Positions 1 to 8,721 of a DNA stretch of 64,000 nt are shown here, piece after piece. Numbering within the stretch: the first letter of the stretch is position 1; each line of letters opens with the position of its first letter. The notes under the pieces are model-generated. The model saw only the letters and a list, made by a program, of their open reading frames with translations. It did no database searches and was not told the DNA's origin. The stretch comes from CAG-170 sp022779365 (lineage in GTDB: Bacteria > Bacillota > Clostridia > Oscillospirales > Oscillospiraceae), in assembly GCA_022779365.1 (NCBI GenBank), contig JALFSI010000015.1, forward strand, positions 41,665 to 105,664, given 5' to 3'. The position numbers and the translations under genes were made by a program.

Positions 1-2
1 GC

Positions 3-68
3 GTCACGCCGGAGAGTCACGAAACAGCGCTCGCCGCCATGAAAATGTGCCAGATCGAGATCTTATGA
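3..68 (+). CDS. 3' end of an unidentified gene (partial)
   Basis: An open frame runs from the window edge to a TGA at 66-68 and reads VTPESHETALAAMKMCQIEIL. It is followed at once by a terminator hairpin, which supports a real gene end. Only 21 residues are visible and I do not recognise the protein. Confidence 0.45.
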   Translation, partial: VTPESHETALAAMKMCQIEIL

Positions 69-70
69 GA

Positions 71-105
71 AAAGCCGCCCGTTTTCGGGCGGCTTTCGTC
101 TTTTA
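71..105. terminator. bidirectional intrinsic terminator
   Basis: An 11-bp perfect stem (71-81 with 86-96) has a TTTT loop and T-rich flanks on both sides. It lies between two converging genes, the partial plus-strand gene and add, and can serve both. Confidence 0.8.
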
Positions 106-1119
106 GAGATACGGTTTGAGCTTTTCGATCAGTGCGGCGCGGGCCGCCTCATCCAGAAACGCCGCTTCAGCGGCGTAAATGTTCATCTGCACGAGATCGC
201 GGCGGGTAAAGCCCATCTCGTTCAGGCAGTGGCAGTATTCCTCATCCAGCGTCGTGGCGGCGAGGGTCATGTTGTCGGTGCTGATCGTCACGCGCAGCCC
301 GGCATCCAGCAGCCTTTTTGCCGGATGCCCGGCGTAGGACGGCTGCGTCTTGCACTGGATGTTGCTCGTAGGGCAGACCTCCAGCGTCACGCCCGCGTCG
401 ATCGCGCGCTGCCAGAGAGACGGGTCGTCATAGATGTGATGTCCGTGCCCGAGGCGCTTTGCGCCGAAGTCCAGCGCGTCGCGCACGGTGTCAGGTCCTT
501 GCGAGTCGCCGGCGTGGCAGGTGAACGGCACGTCCAGCTCGCGCGCAAGATCGAACACGGGGTGGAAATTGTGCAGCGGCACGATCCCCTCCGCACCCGC
601 AAGGTCGAGTCCGGCGACGCCTTTTCCGAGATATTCCTTCACGAGCCGCACGGTTTCGAGATTTTCCGCCATGTTGACGGTTTCAGGGCCGACGGACATC
701 GCGCACAGCAGAATGCCGCAGCCGTAGCCCGGATGGCGCGCAAGCGCCATCCGCCGCCCTTCCAGCACCGCCTCCACGGCGTCCCGCTGGGTCATCCCGG
801 CGCGCTTGTGGAGCTGCGGCGCGAAGCGCACCTCGTCATACGCGTGCCCCTGCGCGGCGAGGGTATCCAGTACGGCGGCTGTGATGCGCGTCAGGCTCGC
901 GGCGTCCTGCATAATTTGCAGCGGCAGCTCAAAGCGCTCCAGATAGGTGTTCACATCGCGGCAGTCCGCCGTTTTTTGAAGCCAGACGCGAAAGTCCTCC
1001 AAAGACTCCGTCGGCAGCGCCACGCCCTGCTCCTTTGCCATGCTCCACATCAGCTCCGGCGGCACTGCGCCGTCCAGATGCAGGTGCAGCTCGATTTTCG
1101 GAAAGTCAAATTTGTCCAT
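103..1119 (-). CDS. add: adenosine deaminase family protein
   Basis: Predicted to deaminate adenosine (or a related purine nucleoside) to inosine in the cytoplasm. The 338-residue product has the metal-binding HLHLDG motif at residues 12-17, HAGD, LGHGHH, VCPTSN and STDN, in the order of the amidohydrolase-fold adenosine deaminases. The start at 1119 (MDKFDFPK) is chosen because AGGAG lies 8 bases upstream. A longer frame from 1167 has no ribosome binding site. The usual HAGE motif, whose Glu is the catalytic acid in characterised enzymes, reads HAGD here, so substrate or activity may differ. It is divergent from the BMP-type nucleoside uptake operon, which fits purine salvage. Confidence 0.87.
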   Translation of the reverse strand: MDKFDFPKIELHLHLDGAVPPELMWSMAKEQGVALPTESLEDFRVWLQKTADCRDVNTYLERFELPLQIMQDAASLTRITAAVLDTLAAQGHAYDEVRFAPQLHKRAGMTQRDAVEAVLEGRRMALARHPGYGCGILLCAMSVGPETVNMAENLETVRLVKEYLGKGVAGLDLAGAEGIVPLHNFHPVFDLARELDVPFTCHAGDSQGPDTVRDALDFGAKRLGHGHHIYDDPSLWQRAIDAGVTLEVCPTSNIQCKTQPSYAGHPAKRLLDAGLRVTISTDNMTLAATTLDEEYCHCLNEMGFTRRDLVQMNIYAAEAAFLDEAARAALIEKLKPYL

Positions 1120-1147
1120 CCCGCACGCTCCTTTTGTCGTTTTTGTT

Positions 1148-1177
1148 ATTATAGTGTCCGCGAGCAAAAAACGTCAA
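1148..1177 (-). promoter_or_regulatory. sigma-70-type promoter for add
   Basis: On the minus strand TTGACG (1177-1172), an 18-base spacer and TATAAT (1153-1148) precede the add start by about 30 bases. Confidence 0.7.
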
Positions 1178-1208
1178 GTCCCCGCTTCCGGGCGCACGTT
1201 TTTTTTGC

Positions 1209-1264
1209 TGTCAACAAAAAAATTTTGCAATTGTGTTGACAAAAATGCGTGCAAAGCGTAAAAT
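1209..1264 (+). promoter_or_regulatory. promoter of the nucleoside uptake operon with overlapping inverted repeat
   Basis: TTGACA (1236-1241), a 17-base spacer and TAAAAT (1259-1264) form a near-consensus promoter. A perfect 8-bp inverted repeat, TGTCAACA (1209-1216) and TGTTGACA (1234-1241), has its right arm covering the -35 box, the position expected of a repressor operator. The regulator is unknown. Confidence 0.75.
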
Positions 1265-1320
1265 TAGACCATGCCAAATGGCATAAAAATCTGTGAGAAA
1301 TCACAAATGGAGGAACAAAA

Positions 1321-2538
1321 ATGAAAAAGTTCATCGCTCTCCTTCTTGCAGTCGTGATGGTCCTCGGTCTGGTCGCCTGTGCGTCCGGCACCAAGGATAC
1401 TGCAGAAAAGGACACCGCCGCTCCGGCTACCGACGCTCCGGCTACCGACGCTCCCGCTGCCGACGATGCTCCCGCGACCGACGCTCCCGCTGCTGAGACC
1501 CCCGCTGCCGAGGGCACGAAGGTCTACAACGTTGCCTACCTCGTCAACGGCAACCTGGGCGACAAGTCCTTCTTCGACTCCGCCGAGGCTGGTCTGGAGA
1601 CTCTGAGAGACGACGGCCGCATCACCCTGCGCACCATCGAGATGGGCGGCACGGAGGAAGATCAGGCTTCCTGGCAGTCCAACCTGGACGAGGTCGCCGC
1701 TTCCGAAGAGTATGACATCATCATCTGCGGTACTTATCAGATGCCCGACTACCTGCAGGCAGTCGCCACCAAGTACCCGGATCAGAAGTTCATCATTTTC
1801 GACGACAACACCCATGTCGGCGAGAACAGCAACGTTCTGAACATCACCTACAAGCAGAATGACCTCGGCTTCATCGTCGGCGTTTTCGCTGCCAACATGA
1901 CTGTTGACACCAACGTCGCCAACATGAACTCCGACGCCGTCCTCGGCTTTGTCGGCGGCATCGATTCCCCGGTCATCAACGACTTCCTGCTCGGCTACAT
2001 CGAGGGCGCGCAGTATGTCAACCCCGACATCAAGATCGACACCCGTTACACCGGCAACTATATCGACACTGCCATCGCCAAGGAATACGCGCTGTCCATG
2101 ATCAACGACAACAAGTGCGACATCATCTGGGGCGTGGCTGGCAACTCCGGCAACGGCGCGGCGGAAGCTGCTCTGGAAACCGGCAAGGCATGGTTCATCG
2201 GCGTTGACTCCGATCAGGAGCTGACCTTCTCCCCGGATCTGGCTGCTCTGACGCTGACCTCGGGTCTGAAGAACATCGGCAACTCCCTCATCTGGGTCTT
2301 TGACCAGCTTGATGCGGGCAAGGAATACTGGGGCACTGAGATCTCCCTCGGCGTTGCAGAGGGCGGCGTCGGTGTTGTGACCGACAAGAACTACAACACC
2401 TACGCTTCTGCGGATGTCAAGGCTGCTGTTGACGCTGCGATCGCCGGCATTCTCGACGGCTCCATCGTTGTTGACTCCGCTCTGACCGAGGCTGGCGCTG
2501 CGAAGGTCGCCGAGCTGAGAGAGGCTGTCCGTCCGTAA
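1321..2538 (+). CDS. BMP family substrate-binding lipoprotein (nucleoside uptake)
   Basis: Extracellular solute-binding lipoprotein of the Bmp/Med family, which delivers nucleosides to an ABC importer. The 405-residue product has a lipoprotein signal peptide ending in LVAC with the lipidated Cys at residue 20. A low-complexity Ala/Pro/Asp/Thr tether at about 28-65 (repeats of TDAPA) follows, then the periplasmic-binding fold starting at KVYNVAYLVNGNLGDKSFFD. GGAGG lies about 8 bases before the ATG. It is the first gene of an operon with an ATPase and two permeases. A hairpin after its stop probably keeps its transcript more abundant than the downstream genes. Confidence 0.92.
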   Translation: MKKFIALLLAVVMVLGLVACASGTKDTAEKDTAAPATDAPATDAPAADDAPATDAPAAETPAAEGTKVYNVAYLVNGNLGDKSFFDSAEAGLETLRDDGRITLRTIEMGGTEEDQASWQSNLDEVAASEEYDIIICGTYQMPDYLQAVATKYPDQKFIIFDDNTHVGENSNVLNITYKQNDLGFIVGVFAANMTVDTNVANMNSDAVLGFVGGIDSPVINDFLLGYIEGAQYVNPDIKIDTRYTGNYIDTAIAKEYALSMINDNKCDIIWGVAGNSGNGAAEAALETGKAWFIGVDSDQELTFSPDLAALTLTSGLKNIGNSLIWVFDQLDAGKEYWGTEISLGVAEGGVGVVTDKNYNTYASADVKAAVDAAIAGILDGSIVVDSALTEAGAAKVAELREAVRP

Positions 2539-2575
2539 GTGAAAACCAAAGCGAAGAGTATATTCTGAGCTTAAC

Positions 2576-2606
2576 CAACGAGGGGGCTCTTGCAGCCCCC
2601 TCGTTG
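2576..2606 (+). terminator. hairpin between binding protein and ATPase genes
   Basis: A 13-bp perfect stem (2576-2588 with 2594-2606) has a 5-base loop and is followed by CCTATTTAAA rather than a clean T-run. It probably acts as a leaky terminator or 3'-end stabiliser that raises binding-protein mRNA over transporter mRNA. Confidence 0.65.
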
Positions 2607-2619
2607 CCTATTTAAATGA

Positions 2620-2722
2620 CCTCGTAGAGTTTTGCGCCCGCAGGCGCAAAATAAAATTTTGGGCGGCAGGCGCTTCTGCCTGTGGAGCACACAAGCTGCA
2701 CAGCTTGTATCCCCCGCAGACA
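2620..2722 (-). repeat. modular palindromic repeat, family A, copy 1 (partial)
   Basis: The stretch 2622-2660 matches the start of the copy at 61321 with about one mismatch (the CCTCG-AGAGTTTTGCGCCCG module with its GCGC hairpin). It then continues with different small hairpins at 2673-2692 and 2691-2708. It fills the spacer between the binding protein and the ATPase gene. Confidence 0.65.
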
Positions 2723-2774
2723 GAATTGACGCTGTTGTTAGAACGAGAGAAACTGATCACAGGAGGTTTGGAAA

Positions 2775-4355
2775 ATGCCAAACGAACAAACGGCGCGTCC
2801 GGGCGAAGAATATGTCGTCCAGATGAAGGGGATCACCAAGGTGTATCCCAACGGCGTCGCCGCCAACCAGAACGTGGACCTGTTCGTCCGTAAGGGCGAG
2901 ATCCACGCGCTGATGGGCGAAAACGGCGCCGGCAAGTCCACACTGATGAAAATGCTGTTCGGATTGGAGCAGCCCACCAGCGGTGAGATCGTCATTGGCG
3001 GCGAGCCGCTGAGCCTGTCGTCCCCGTCAGTCGCCATCGCGCACGGCATCGGCATGGTGCACCAGCACTTCATGCTCGTGCCCAGCCTGACGGTCGCGGA
3101 AAACATGGTGCTCGGCATGGTCCCGAAAAAAGCCATGTTCATCGACCAGGCAAAGGCGATCGAGATCACCCGCGAATACGCCGAGCGCTTCAACCTCCAT
3201 GTTGAGCCGGAGGCAAAGGTCGCGGACATCCCCGTCGGCATGAAGCAGAAGGTCGAAATTCTCAAGGCGCTCGTGCGCGGCGCAAAGATCCTCATCCTCG
3301 ACGAGCCGACCGCCGTTCTGACCACGCAGGAAACGCGCGAGCTCTTTAAGGAGCTTATCAGCCTTAAGGATCAGGGCTACACCATCATCTTTATCTCCCA
3401 CAAGCTCAACGAGATCATGGAGATCACCGACCGCCTGACCATCCTGCGCGGCGGTCGCAGCATGGGCGTTTACAACACCAAGGACGTCACGAAAGAAGAA
3501 ATTTCCCGCCTGATGGTCGGGCGCGACGTCGTGCTGAGTCTCCAGAAGGATAGGGCACAGCCTACCGACACGGTGCTGCGCGTGCGCGATCTGGAATACG
3601 TCAACGAGTGGGGCAAGAAAATGCTCGACAAGGTCTCGTTCGACGTGCGCCGCGGTGAAATTCTCGGTATCGCGGGCGTGGAGGGCAACGGTCAGAAAGA
3701 GCTGGTCGATATGCTCTTCCACTTTAACGAGCCGGACTCCGGCAGCATGAGCGTATGCGGCAAGTCGATCAATGGCTGCTCGCAGCGTGCGCTGCGTGAA
3801 ATGGGCGTTGCGCTCGTTCCGGAAGATCGTATGCTCTTCGGCATCGCCTCAACAGCGTCGATTGAGGAAAACATCATCTCTGACCGCTCCGGCGCAAAGC
3901 GTCTGAATAACGGACCTCTGTTTAACATGAAGGCGATCCACGCCGAGTCCGAGCAGCTCGTCAAGGAATTTACCGTGCTCTGCAAATCCCCGCAGCAGCA
4001 GGTCGGGATGCTCTCCGGCGGCAACATCCAGAAGGTCGTCGTCGCCCGTGAGTTCTCCAGCGACCCGGTGCTCATCCTTGCCGACCAGCCCACACGCGGC
4101 ATCGACGTCGGCGCGACGGAGTTCATCCGCAAAAAGCTGGTGGATCTGTCCCGCTCGGGCATCGCCGTGCTGCTCGTCTCCGCCGACCTCAACGAGGTCA
4201 TGGAGCTTTCCGACAGCCTGATCGTCATGCATAACGGTCATATCGCCGCCTACTTTGAAGATACCTCTGACCTGTCCGATGAATTTATGGGTGAGTATAT
4301 GCTGGGTCTCAAGCAGCAGGACGAGGCGGAGATCAGGAGGGTTTGCCATGACTAA
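2775..4355 (+). CDS. nucleoside ABC transporter, double ATP-binding protein
   Basis: Cytoplasmic ATPase of a BMP-type nucleoside importer (YufO/NupO-like). The 526 residues carry two ABC domains. The first has a clean Walker A, GENGAGKST at 48-56, HQHFMLV as Q-loop region, a degenerate signature VGMKQ and Walker B ILDEPTAVL. The second has the degenerate Walker A GVEGNGQKEL, then LSGGNIQK and ADQPTRGID. This asymmetric arrangement is usual in sugar and nucleoside importers with fused ATPases. The start has AGGAGG 8 bases upstream. The 3' end overlaps the first permease gene by 8 bases, indicating translational coupling. Confidence 0.93.
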   Translation: MPNEQTARPGEEYVVQMKGITKVYPNGVAANQNVDLFVRKGEIHALMGENGAGKSTLMKMLFGLEQPTSGEIVIGGEPLSLSSPSVAIAHGIGMVHQHFMLVPSLTVAENMVLGMVPKKAMFIDQAKAIEITREYAERFNLHVEPEAKVADIPVGMKQKVEILKALVRGAKILILDEPTAVLTTQETRELFKELISLKDQGYTIIFISHKLNEIMEITDRLTILRGGRSMGVYNTKDVTKEEISRLMVGRDVVLSLQKDRAQPTDTVLRVRDLEYVNEWGKKMLDKVSFDVRRGEILGIAGVEGNGQKELVDMLFHFNEPDSGSMSVCGKSINGCSQRALREMGVALVPEDRMLFGIASTASIEENIISDRSGAKRLNNGPLFNMKAIHAESEQLVKEFTVLCKSPQQQVGMLSGGNIQKVVVAREFSSDPVLILADQPTRGIDVGATEFIRKKLVDLSRSGIAVLLVSADLNEVMELSDSLIVMHNGHIAAYFEDTSDLSDEFMGEYMLGLKQQDEAEIRRVCHD

Positions 4356-5511
4356 GAAACGCCAATTTGTATTTTCGCTCGTCCGCGGCGCGCTGGCGGT
4401 CTTCATCGCGCTGCTGGTCGCAGCCGTGCTGATCTTCATCAGCGCCGACGGGGAAACGCTGGCAGATAAATTTGCCCTCACCGGCAACGCGCTCAAGCAG
4501 CTCCTGATCGGTCCGCTGTTCAAAACGAACTCCGCCGGTGAGATCGGCGCATTCCAGTTCAAGCGTCTGACCGACGTGCTCGCTTCTATGATCCCCACGA
4601 TCTTCACGGCGCTGTCCGTGTGCGTGATGTTCTCCGCCAACCAGTTCAACCTTGGCGCGGAGGGCGGCTGTATGCTCGGCGGCTTTGCCGGCGGCATGAT
4701 CGCCGTGTATGTGCCGATGGCAGCGGGGCTGCACCCCCTCGTCTGCATCCTCTGCGGCGGCATCACCTGTGCGCTCATCATGCTCATTCCGGCGGTCCTC
4801 AAGGCGCGGCTGGACGTGAGCGAAATGGTTTGCTCGCTGATGCTCAACTACATCATCATGTATGTCATCAAGTTCCTGATGAATACGTTCATCGCCGACA
4901 AATCCAAGGGGCAGGTGCAGTCGAGCGCCTTCTTCGAGACGGCAAAGCTCCCCCAGCTCGTTGACAACGGCTCGATGCTCTCCGTCGGCTTCCTCATCGC
5001 GATCGTTATGGTCGTGCTGATAGGGCTGTTCATGTACCGCACCCGCTGGGGCTATGCCATCCGCATGATCGGCATCAACCAGGACTTTGCGATGTATTCC
5101 GGCATGGATGTCGCCGGCATCATCGTCCTCAGCCAGGTCATCGGCGGCTTCCTCGCCGGTATGGGCGGCTCGATCGAGGTGCTCGGGCGCTTCTCCTACT
5201 ACAACTGGACGTCCCTCCCCGGTTACGGCTGGACGGGCGTGACCATCGCCATTCTGGCGGGCAACAACCCGCTGTATGTGCCGCTGGCATCGTTCTTTAT
5301 GGCATACCTCACCAAGGGCTGCGCGCTGATGTCCACCTACGCCGAGGTCCCGGCGCAGCTCATCGACATCGTGCAGGGCGTCATCTTCCTGTTCTTCGCC
5401 GCCGAGCAGTTCCTGGCAAAGTACCGCCAGAAGCTCGTGGTGCGCACCGCGCAGGAGGAGCTCGCCAAGAAAGCCGCTGCCAGTCAGGAAGGAGGCGCTG
5501 TAAATGCTTAA
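4348..5511 (+). CDS. nucleoside ABC transporter permease 1
   Basis: Integral membrane subunit of the BMP-type importer (YufP/NupP-like, binding-protein-dependent permease of the branched-chain/ribose class), 387 residues. It is rich in hydrophobic segments and carries the family stretch ANQFNLGAEGGCMLGG after the first transmembrane region. The start at 4348 (MTKKRQF) has AGGAGG 6 bases upstream and overlaps the ATPase stop; an upstream in-frame ATG at 4255 lies inside the ATPase gene and is rejected. Its stop overlaps the next permease by 8 bases. Confidence 0.9.
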   Translation: MTKKRQFVFSLVRGALAVFIALLVAAVLIFISADGETLADKFALTGNALKQLLIGPLFKTNSAGEIGAFQFKRLTDVLASMIPTIFTALSVCVMFSANQFNLGAEGGCMLGGFAGGMIAVYVPMAAGLHPLVCILCGGITCALIMLIPAVLKARLDVSEMVCSLMLNYIIMYVIKFLMNTFIADKSKGQVQSSAFFETAKLPQLVDNGSMLSVGFLIAIVMVVLIGLFMYRTRWGYAIRMIGINQDFAMYSGMDVAGIIVLSQVIGGFLAGMGGSIEVLGRFSYYNWTSLPGYGWTGVTIAILAGNNPLYVPLASFFMAYLTKGCALMSTYAEVPAQLIDIVQGVIFLFFAAEQFLAKYRQKLVVRTAQEELAKKAAASQEGGAVNA

Positions 5512-6484
5512 TTTTCTGAAAATGCTTGCAACGCCGGAGTTCTTCTTCTCGATCATCCGCATTTCCGCGCCGATCTTGTTTGCAACGCTCGGCGCGATCG
5601 TGGTCGAAAAGGCGGGCTTCTGCAACCTGGGTCTCGAAGGTCTGATGATGTTCTCGGCGCTTGCCGGCTCGCTCGTCAGCTACTACGCCAGCAGTTGGCT
5701 CTGGGGTCTGCTCGCCGCGCTCATCGTGGGCACAGGTCTGGCGCTGATGATGGGCTTCTTCGCCTTTAAGCTCCGCACGAACATCACCATGGTCGGCATC
5801 GCCGTCAATATGATGGGCTCGGGCGGTACGCTCTTCCTCTGCAAGGTCATCACCAACCTCACCGAGGGCAAGGCGATGGCGTCCTCGACGGGTCTGATCA
5901 CCAAGGCGCTGTGCATCCCCGACATCCAGATCCCGCTGCTGAACAAAATTCCGTTCCTCGGGGGGATCATCTCCGGGCACAGCCTGCTGACGTATCTGGC
6001 GTTCATCCTGTGCTACGTCACGTTTGTCATCCTGTATAAGACGAGCCTTGGTCTCAACATCCGCGCGGTCGGCGAGAACCCCAACGCGGCATCCTCCGTC
6101 GGCGTGTCGGTGCTGAAGATCAAATACATCGCCATCGCCTACTCGGGTCTTATGGCAGGCTTCGGCGGCGCGTTCATGTCGATGTCCTACGCCCAGGGCT
6201 GGAGTCTTGACATGGTCGCCGGACGCGGCTTCATCGCGCTGGCGGCGCAGGCAATGGGCAGCGGCGAATGTCTGGGCGGTATGCTCTCGTCGCTGATCTT
6301 CGGCTTCGCGCAGGCGCTCGGCATCAAGTTCTCGGCGATCGGTCTGGATTCCAACCTTGCCTCGCCGATCCCCTACGCCGTGACCATCATCGGTCTGCTG
6401 ATCTTCGCGCTTGCGCAGCGCAGGGGCGGCAAGCGGCGCAATACCGCCAGCCTCAAAAAGGCTGCGGCAAAGGCAGCAAAATAA
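5504..6484 (+). CDS. nucleoside ABC transporter permease 2
   Basis: Second transmembrane subunit (YufQ/NupQ-like), 326 residues, pairing with permease 1 to form the channel. It carries the family motif GFCNLGLEGLMM near residue 45 and RAVGENPNAASSVGV near residue 190, where such permeases contact the ATPase. It ends in a basic Lys/Ala tail. The start overlaps the previous stop by 8 bases and a GGAGG lies just upstream inside permease 1. Confidence 0.92.
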   Translation: MLNFLKMLATPEFFFSIIRISAPILFATLGAIVVEKAGFCNLGLEGLMMFSALAGSLVSYYASSWLWGLLAALIVGTGLALMMGFFAFKLRTNITMVGIAVNMMGSGGTLFLCKVITNLTEGKAMASSTGLITKALCIPDIQIPLLNKIPFLGGIISGHSLLTYLAFILCYVTFVILYKTSLGLNIRAVGENPNAASSVGVSVLKIKYIAIAYSGLMAGFGGAFMSMSYAQGWSLDMVAGRGFIALAAQAMGSGECLGGMLSSLIFGFAQALGIKFSAIGLDSNLASPIPYAVTIIGLLIFALAQRRGGKRRNTASLKKAAAKAAK

Positions 6485-6494
6485 ACGTATTCAC

Positions 6495-6524
6495 AAGGGC
6501 TGCCTGCAATTGCAGGCAGCCTTT
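6495..6524 (+). terminator. hairpin after the permease genes
   Basis: A palindrome centred at 6509/6510 gives about 13 bp of stem with an AATT loop. The following bases (TGGCGTTTC) are only weakly T-rich, so it may partly terminate and partly allow read-through to the nucleoside hydrolase genes. Confidence 0.55.
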
Positions 6525-6584
6525 GGCGTTTCAAAGCACGAGCTTGAAGCGCCTTTATAAAAGCCTGAGATTCTGGAGGTACAC

Positions 6585-7535
6585 ATGAACGAACAAACCC
6601 GGATCCCTGTGATCCTTGACGGCGACCCCGGTCATGACGATGCCATCGCCTGGACGCTGGCAAAGGCGTCGGGGCGCATGGACATCCTTGCCGTGACGTC
6701 GGTCGCGGGCAATCAGACCATTCAGAAAACGACCTACAACACGCAGCGTATCTGCACACTGCTCGGCATTGACGCGCCGATCGCACAGGGGCGTCCGCGC
6801 CCGCTCATCGAGCCGCCCATGAACGCGCCGTCGGTGCACGGCGAGTCAGGGCTGGACGGTCCTCCCCTGCCCGAGCCTGCGATGGGGCTGTCGGAGCTGT
6901 CGGCGTGCGAGTTGATGGCAAAGACCCTGCGCGAGAGTCTCACACCTGTTACCATCATCTCCACAGGTCCGCTCACGAACACCGCGGCGCTGCTGCTGGC
7001 GCACCCGGAGCTGAAAGAAAAGATCGCGCGCATCTCGCTCATGGGCGGCGGCATCGCCTACGGCAACTGGACGCCCGCGGCGGAGTTCAACATCCTCGTC
7101 GATCCCGAAGCGGCAAAGATCGTCTTCCGCTCCGGCGTGCCGATCTTAATGGCGGGGCTGGATGTGACGGAAAAGGCGCTCATTTTGCCGGAGGACTTCC
7201 GGCGCATCGCCGCCATCGGAAACCCTGTCGCGGACATCGTAGCGCAGTGGCTGGAGTTCTTCTACATTTTCCACAAAAACCTCGGCTATGACGGCGCGCC
7301 GATGCACGACCCGTGCGCGGTCATGGCGCTGCTGCACCCGGAGGTGTTCACGATGAAGCCGCTGTATGTGCAGATCGAGACCGCCGGCAAATACTGCCGC
7401 GGCGCGACCGTGGGCGACCTGCTGGGCGTCACCGGGCACGCGCCCAACGCCACCTGCATTCTGAACGTGGACCGCAAACGGTTCGCCGACCTGCTGGTGG
7501 ACGCCATGCGCTTTTATGGGGAGGGTCAGAAATGA
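6585..7535 (+). CDS. nucleoside hydrolase 1 (inosine-uridine preferring family)
   Basis: Cleaves the N-glycosidic bond of imported nucleosides to base and ribose. The 316-residue product has the calcium-binding signature DGDPGHDD at residues 12-19, the conserved block AEFNILVDPEAA and the C-terminal calcium ligand in MHDPCAV. GGAGG lies 6 bases before the ATG. It follows the importer on the same strand and overlaps the second hydrolase by 4 bases (ATGA). Purine versus pyrimidine preference cannot be read from the sequence. Confidence 0.92.
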   Translation: MNEQTRIPVILDGDPGHDDAIAWTLAKASGRMDILAVTSVAGNQTIQKTTYNTQRICTLLGIDAPIAQGRPRPLIEPPMNAPSVHGESGLDGPPLPEPAMGLSELSACELMAKTLRESLTPVTIISTGPLTNTAALLLAHPELKEKIARISLMGGGIAYGNWTPAAEFNILVDPEAAKIVFRSGVPILMAGLDVTEKALILPEDFRRIAAIGNPVADIVAQWLEFFYIFHKNLGYDGAPMHDPCAVMALLHPEVFTMKPLYVQIETAGKYCRGATVGDLLGVTGHAPNATCILNVDRKRFADLLVDAMRFYGEGQK

Positions 7536-8464
7536 ATACATATCCCGTCTGGATCGACTGTGACATCGGCGTGGATGATGCCATCGCGATCATGGCGGCG
7601 CACGCGCTGCCGCAGATCGACCTGCTCGGCATCTCCACTACCTGCGGCAATGCCTCGCAGGAGAACACCTACCGCAACGCACACCGGCTGAACGGGCTGC
7701 TGGGCACGGATTACCCGGTCTATCGCGGCGCTGCTTCGCCGCTGTGCCGCGAGCTGCTCACCGCCTCCCATTTCCATGGAAACGACGGTCTGGGCGATGT
7801 GGACCTGCCTGTGCCGCCGGACGCGGTGTACCGCGTGGAAGCGGCGTGGGACGCGCTGTATGAGGCGGCGGTCAAATACCCGCACACACTGCGCCTGATC
7901 GCGCTCGGACCGCTCACGAATGTCGCCACCGCCTTTTCCAAGTACCCCGACCTGCCGGGGCTGCTGCACTCCATGCTCATCATGGGCGGTGCGGCGGTCG
8001 GCGGCAACGTCACCCCGGCGGCAGAGTTCAACATCTACTGCGACCCCGAGGCGGCGGAGCTGGTGTTCGATTCCGGCGTGCACATCGTCATGTGCGGGCT
8101 GGACGTCACGCTCAAGGCGCTGCTGCGTCCCGCCGACTGGGACGAGCTGGCGGCGACCGGCACGCGGGCTGGCAAATTCGTGCGCGACTGCGTACAGTGC
8201 GCGTGGCAGTTCTCGCAGAAATTTGGGCTGGAGGGCGTTGCGATGCACGACTCCTGCCCCGTCCTCTACCTTGCGCACCCGGAGCTGTTCCGCGCGGAAG
8301 AGGCGGGCGTAAAGATTGAGACCCGCAGCACGCTCACGCTCGGCAAAACCGTCACCGACCTCTACAGCGACAAGCAGTTCGACGAAAAGAACGCCACCGT
8401 TGTTCTGGACGTAGACCGCGACCGCTTCATCGAAATTTTGAAGGATTGCATCAAAGCCATCTGA
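7532..8464 (+). CDS. nucleoside hydrolase 2 (inosine-uridine preferring family)
   Basis: Paralogue of the preceding gene, 310 residues, with DCDIGVDD at residues 9-16, AEFNIYCDPEAA and MHDSCPV. The ATG at 7532 overlaps the previous stop (ATGA) and has GGGAGGG just upstream. The frame is open back to 7313, but that part lies within hydrolase 1. Two hydrolases in tandem behind one importer suggest complementary specificities. A strong terminator follows. Confidence 0.92.
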   Translation: MNTYPVWIDCDIGVDDAIAIMAAHALPQIDLLGISTTCGNASQENTYRNAHRLNGLLGTDYPVYRGAASPLCRELLTASHFHGNDGLGDVDLPVPPDAVYRVEAAWDALYEAAVKYPHTLRLIALGPLTNVATAFSKYPDLPGLLHSMLIMGGAAVGGNVTPAAEFNIYCDPEAAELVFDSGVHIVMCGLDVTLKALLRPADWDELAATGTRAGKFVRDCVQCAWQFSQKFGLEGVAMHDSCPVLYLAHPELFRAEEAGVKIETRSTLTLGKTVTDLYSDKQFDEKNATVVLDVDRDRFIEILKDCIKAI

Positions 8465-8474
8465 AAAACATAAC

Positions 8475-8513
8475 AAAACCGCCGGAATGCAGATGCATTC
8501 CGGCGGTTTTTGC
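8475..8513 (+). terminator. intrinsic terminator of the nucleoside operon
   Basis: A 16-bp perfect stem (8475-8490 with 8495-8510), AGAT loop, with TTTTT at the base. Confidence 0.9.
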
Positions 8514-8518
8514 GGTCA

Positions 8519-8682
8519 TCTTATACTGTTTTCTGATTAAATTCTTTAATCAGAAAGGTTTCGCCTTTGGCGTAACCAATTTCGTGATTTTGAAAAAATC
8601 ACGAAATCTCGTCTCATAATGATCTTCATATGAAAAACTTCAATTCTATGAATTAAAGTTTTTCATTGAATATCAGTATTAA
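8519..8682. repeat. hairpin-array element, family B, copy 1
   Basis: An approximately 160-base AT-rich element bounded by TTATACTG and CAGTATTAA, an imperfect terminal inverted repeat. It contains successive hairpins at 8531-8555, 8557-8577, 8579-8607 and 8629-8664, with CGTCTCAT at 8610-8617 between the last two. The same ends and CGTCTCAT core recur at 63862-64000 with different stem sequences. No ORF. Confidence 0.65.
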
Positions 8683-8717
8683 AAATCGAGGGGCGGATCA
8701 TCCGCCCCTCGATTTTT
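8681..8717. terminator. terminator of the giant surface protein gene
   Basis: A 17-bp perfect stem (8681-8697 with 8701-8717) has a 3-base loop and A/T runs at both feet, so it can act in both directions. It lies 5 bases beyond the minus-strand stop. Confidence 0.88.
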
Positions 8718-8721
8718 CGGT

